NCBI GenBank assembly: GCA_029821455.1
Contig: JALGTI010000001.1
Location: forward strand, 1-35,372
Length of the DNA: 35,372 nt
DNA from: Candidatus Zipacnadia bacterium
GTDB lineage: Bacteria; Armatimonadota; Zipacnadia; Zipacnadales; Zipacnadaceae
Reading direction: 5' to 3'
The notes below the pieces were generated by a model. It was not told the origin of the DNA and did no database searches. It saw only the letters and a program-made list of their open reading frames with translations. Shown here piece by piece: positions 34,177 through 35,372 of the stretch. A program made the position numbers and the translations under genes. Every line of letters starts with the position of its first letter. Positions within the stretch are counted from its first letter, which is position 1.

Positions 34177-34794
34177 CTACTGGGGCCCGATGATCACCAG
34201 GCTACCAGGGGGACCGGGGACTGCCCCTTTGACCACTAACAAATGATTATCCCTGTCAATCTCAACGAGCTCGAGACCCTTAACTGTAGCTATCTTGTTG
34301 CCCATGTGACCGGGCATCCGCTGCCCTGGGAATACGCGGGCCGCATCCGTCGCTCCGGCCGACATCGGCGCGCGATGCACCTTGGAGCCGTGGCTGGCCG
34401 GTCCGCCCTTGAAACCGTACCGCTTGATCACCCCGGCAAAGCCGCGGCCCTTGGAGGTGCCTGTTACGCTTACGCTCTGGCCACGTTCGAATAGCTCAAC
34501 GGTTAACTCCTGGCCAACCTCAAACTCCTCGTCGTCTGCGACACGGAACTCGCGCAGGTGCTTCAGCGGCGCGAGATTACGACTCTCGAAGTGGCCGGTC
34601 ATTGGGCTATTGGTGCGGCTGCGCTTGGCCTCCTTGAAGCCTACCTGGATTGCTGAATAGCCATCGGTTCCCACCGTCTTACGCTGTACGACCGTGCACG
34701 GGCCAGCCTTGATCACGGTCACGGGCACCGCACGGCCGTCTTCGGTGAAAATCCGCGTCATTCCCATCTTGGTGCCGATCAATCCTGCAGGCAT
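34177..34794 (-). CDS. rplC: 50S ribosomal protein L3
   Basis: L3 initiates large-subunit assembly and reaches toward the peptidyl-transferase centre. The 205-residue protein begins MPAGLIGTKMGMTRIFTEDG and has SVSVTGTSKGRGFAGVIKRY, FKGGPASHGSKVHRAPMSAG and RVFPGQRMPGHMGNKIATVK. ATG 34794 is chosen since it matches the family and has GGTGA upstream; an ATG at 34806 is also in frame. It lies 56 bp after rpsJ. Confidence 0.95.
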   Translation of the reverse strand: MPAGLIGTKMGMTRIFTEDGRAVPVTVIKAGPCTVVQRKTVGTDGYSAIQVGFKEAKRSRTNSPMTGHFESRNLAPLKHLREFRVADDEEFEVGQELTVELFERGQSVSVTGTSKGRGFAGVIKRYGFKGGPASHGSKVHRAPMSAGATDAARVFPGQRMPGHMGNKIATVKGLELVEIDRDNHLLVVKGAVPGPPGSLVIIGPQ

Positions 34795-34850
34795 GCTCTT
34801 CACCATTTCCAATTCATCTGCGCGACATCCACAGCGCCCCGCTGGCAGGG

Positions 34851-35180
34851 CTAGGCCAGGCCACCCGTCCTAATGGCAATGTCTACCCCGCCGGGCAGGT
34901 CCAGCTTCATCAACGCATCCACGGTGCGGGTTGTGGAGTCGAGGATATCTATCAGGCGCTTGTGGATGCGGATCTCAAAGTGCTCCATACTGCGCGAGCT
35001 GCGCCCGAGAGCAGTGGGCCGTACGATGCAGTGCACGTGCTTCTCCGTTGGGAGGGGGATGGGCCCGGCAATGCGCGCTCCTGTGCGCTCCGCCGTCTCC
35101 ACAATCTTCTGGCACGAGCGATCCAGTACCTCATGATCAAAGGCCTTCAGTTTGATACGGATGCTGTTGGTATCGGCCAT
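34851..35180 (-). CDS. rpsJ: 30S ribosomal protein S10
   Basis: S10 is a head protein and also binds NusB in antitermination. The 109-residue protein has [60 protein letters not shown] and [18 protein letters not shown] 35180 has GGAGGAG nine bases upstream. It begins the S10 block and follows tuf by 59 bp. Confidence 0.98.
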   Translation of the reverse strand: MADTNSIRIKLKAFDHEVLDRSCQKIVETAERTGARIAGPIPLPTEKHVHCIVRPTALGRSSRSMEHFEIRIHKRLIDILDSTTRTVDALMKLDLPGGVDIAIRTGGLA

Positions 35181-35239
35181 TTCCTGCTACTCCTCCGGTT
35201 GGACTCGGTGGCGCGCCGCTGTTATGTCGGGTGTGTCTT

Positions 35240-35372
35240 CTACTTGATGATTTTAGTTACAACGCCTGCGCCGACCGTATGGCCACCCTCCCGCACCGCA
35301 AAGCGCACGCCCTCCTCCATCGCAATCGGCTCGATCAACTGCCCCCTCAGCGTGACATTGTCCCCCGGCATC
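35240..35372 (-). CDS. tuf: Elongation factor Tu, C-terminal fragment (truncated by window edge)
   Basis: The minus strand codes [20 protein letters not shown] through [15 protein letters not shown] before TAG at 35240-35242. This is the last part of EF-Tu domain III, the GTPase that brings aminoacyl-tRNA to the ribosome. The 5' part lies beyond the right edge, presumably in an str operon (rpsL, rpsG, fusA, tuf). Confidence 0.96.
   Translation of the reverse strand, partial: MPGDNVTLRGQLIEPIAMEEGVRFAVREGGHTVGAGVVTKIIK

Noticed and set aside
1-35372. CRISPR array, tRNA, rRNA, phage or transposase genes
   Set aside because: I saw no regularly spaced repeats, no tRNA cloverleaf, no rRNA landmark and no recognisable mobile-element protein.

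Overview
The window looks like a chromosomal core region of a Gram-negative-type (diderm) bacterium with GC content near 60% by eye. Diderm status rests on the C-terminal half of a TonB-dependent outer-membrane receptor at the left edge (2-760, + strand). Every other gene recognised lies on the minus strand, so transcription runs from right to left. The gene set (4-Cys zinc forms of S4, S14, L24 and L32 plus a zinc-type L36, a clostridial-style ferredoxin-fused ETF, secreted carbohydrate-active-like proteins) resembles uncultured environmental lineages such as Armatimonadota. That placement is an inference; no rRNA is present to settle it.

Right to left: the 3' end of tuf (35240-35372) leads into an S10-spc-alpha supercluster: rpsJ, rplC, rplD, rplW, rplB, rpsS, rplV, rpsC, rplP, rpmC, rpsQ, an EF-G-like GTPase gene, rplN, rplX, rplE, rpsN, rpsH, rplF, rplR, rplO, secY, adk, map, infA, rpmJ, rpsM, rpsK, rpsD, rpoA, rplQ, truA, rplM, rpsI. 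Two departures from the usual order stand out. An EF-G paralogue lacking the usual catalytic histidine sits between rpsQ and rplN. The normally universal rpsE (S5), together with rpmD (L30), is absent from its place between rplR and rplO, where only 38 nt remain.

Next comes a gene for a secreted protein of unknown function (13855-15741), preceded by a perfect 28-bp palindrome. A near-consensus sigma70 promoter (13780-13809) then starts a lipid block: yceD (DUF177), rpmF, plsX, fabH, an acyl-CoA dehydrogenase gene, etfB, etfA (with two 4Fe-4S clusters), fabD, fabG, acpP, fabF, rnc, and a secreted GH42-like gene. The dehydrogenase/ETF trio sits between fabH and fabD, where many bacteria carry an enoyl-ACP reductase gene, and no fabI, fabK, fabL or fabV is visible. 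One testable idea is that the ETF-linked flavoenzyme works in fatty acid synthesis or remodelling.

Several short hairpin repeats occupy the non-coding gaps: a MITE-like inverted repeat after the receptor gene (772-898), a strong hairpin between the dehydrogenase and etfB genes (9594-9625), and copies of a small TGCCTGT-type element. No gap between genes exceeds 300 bases. No tRNA, rRNA, CRISPR array, transposase gene or phage gene was found.
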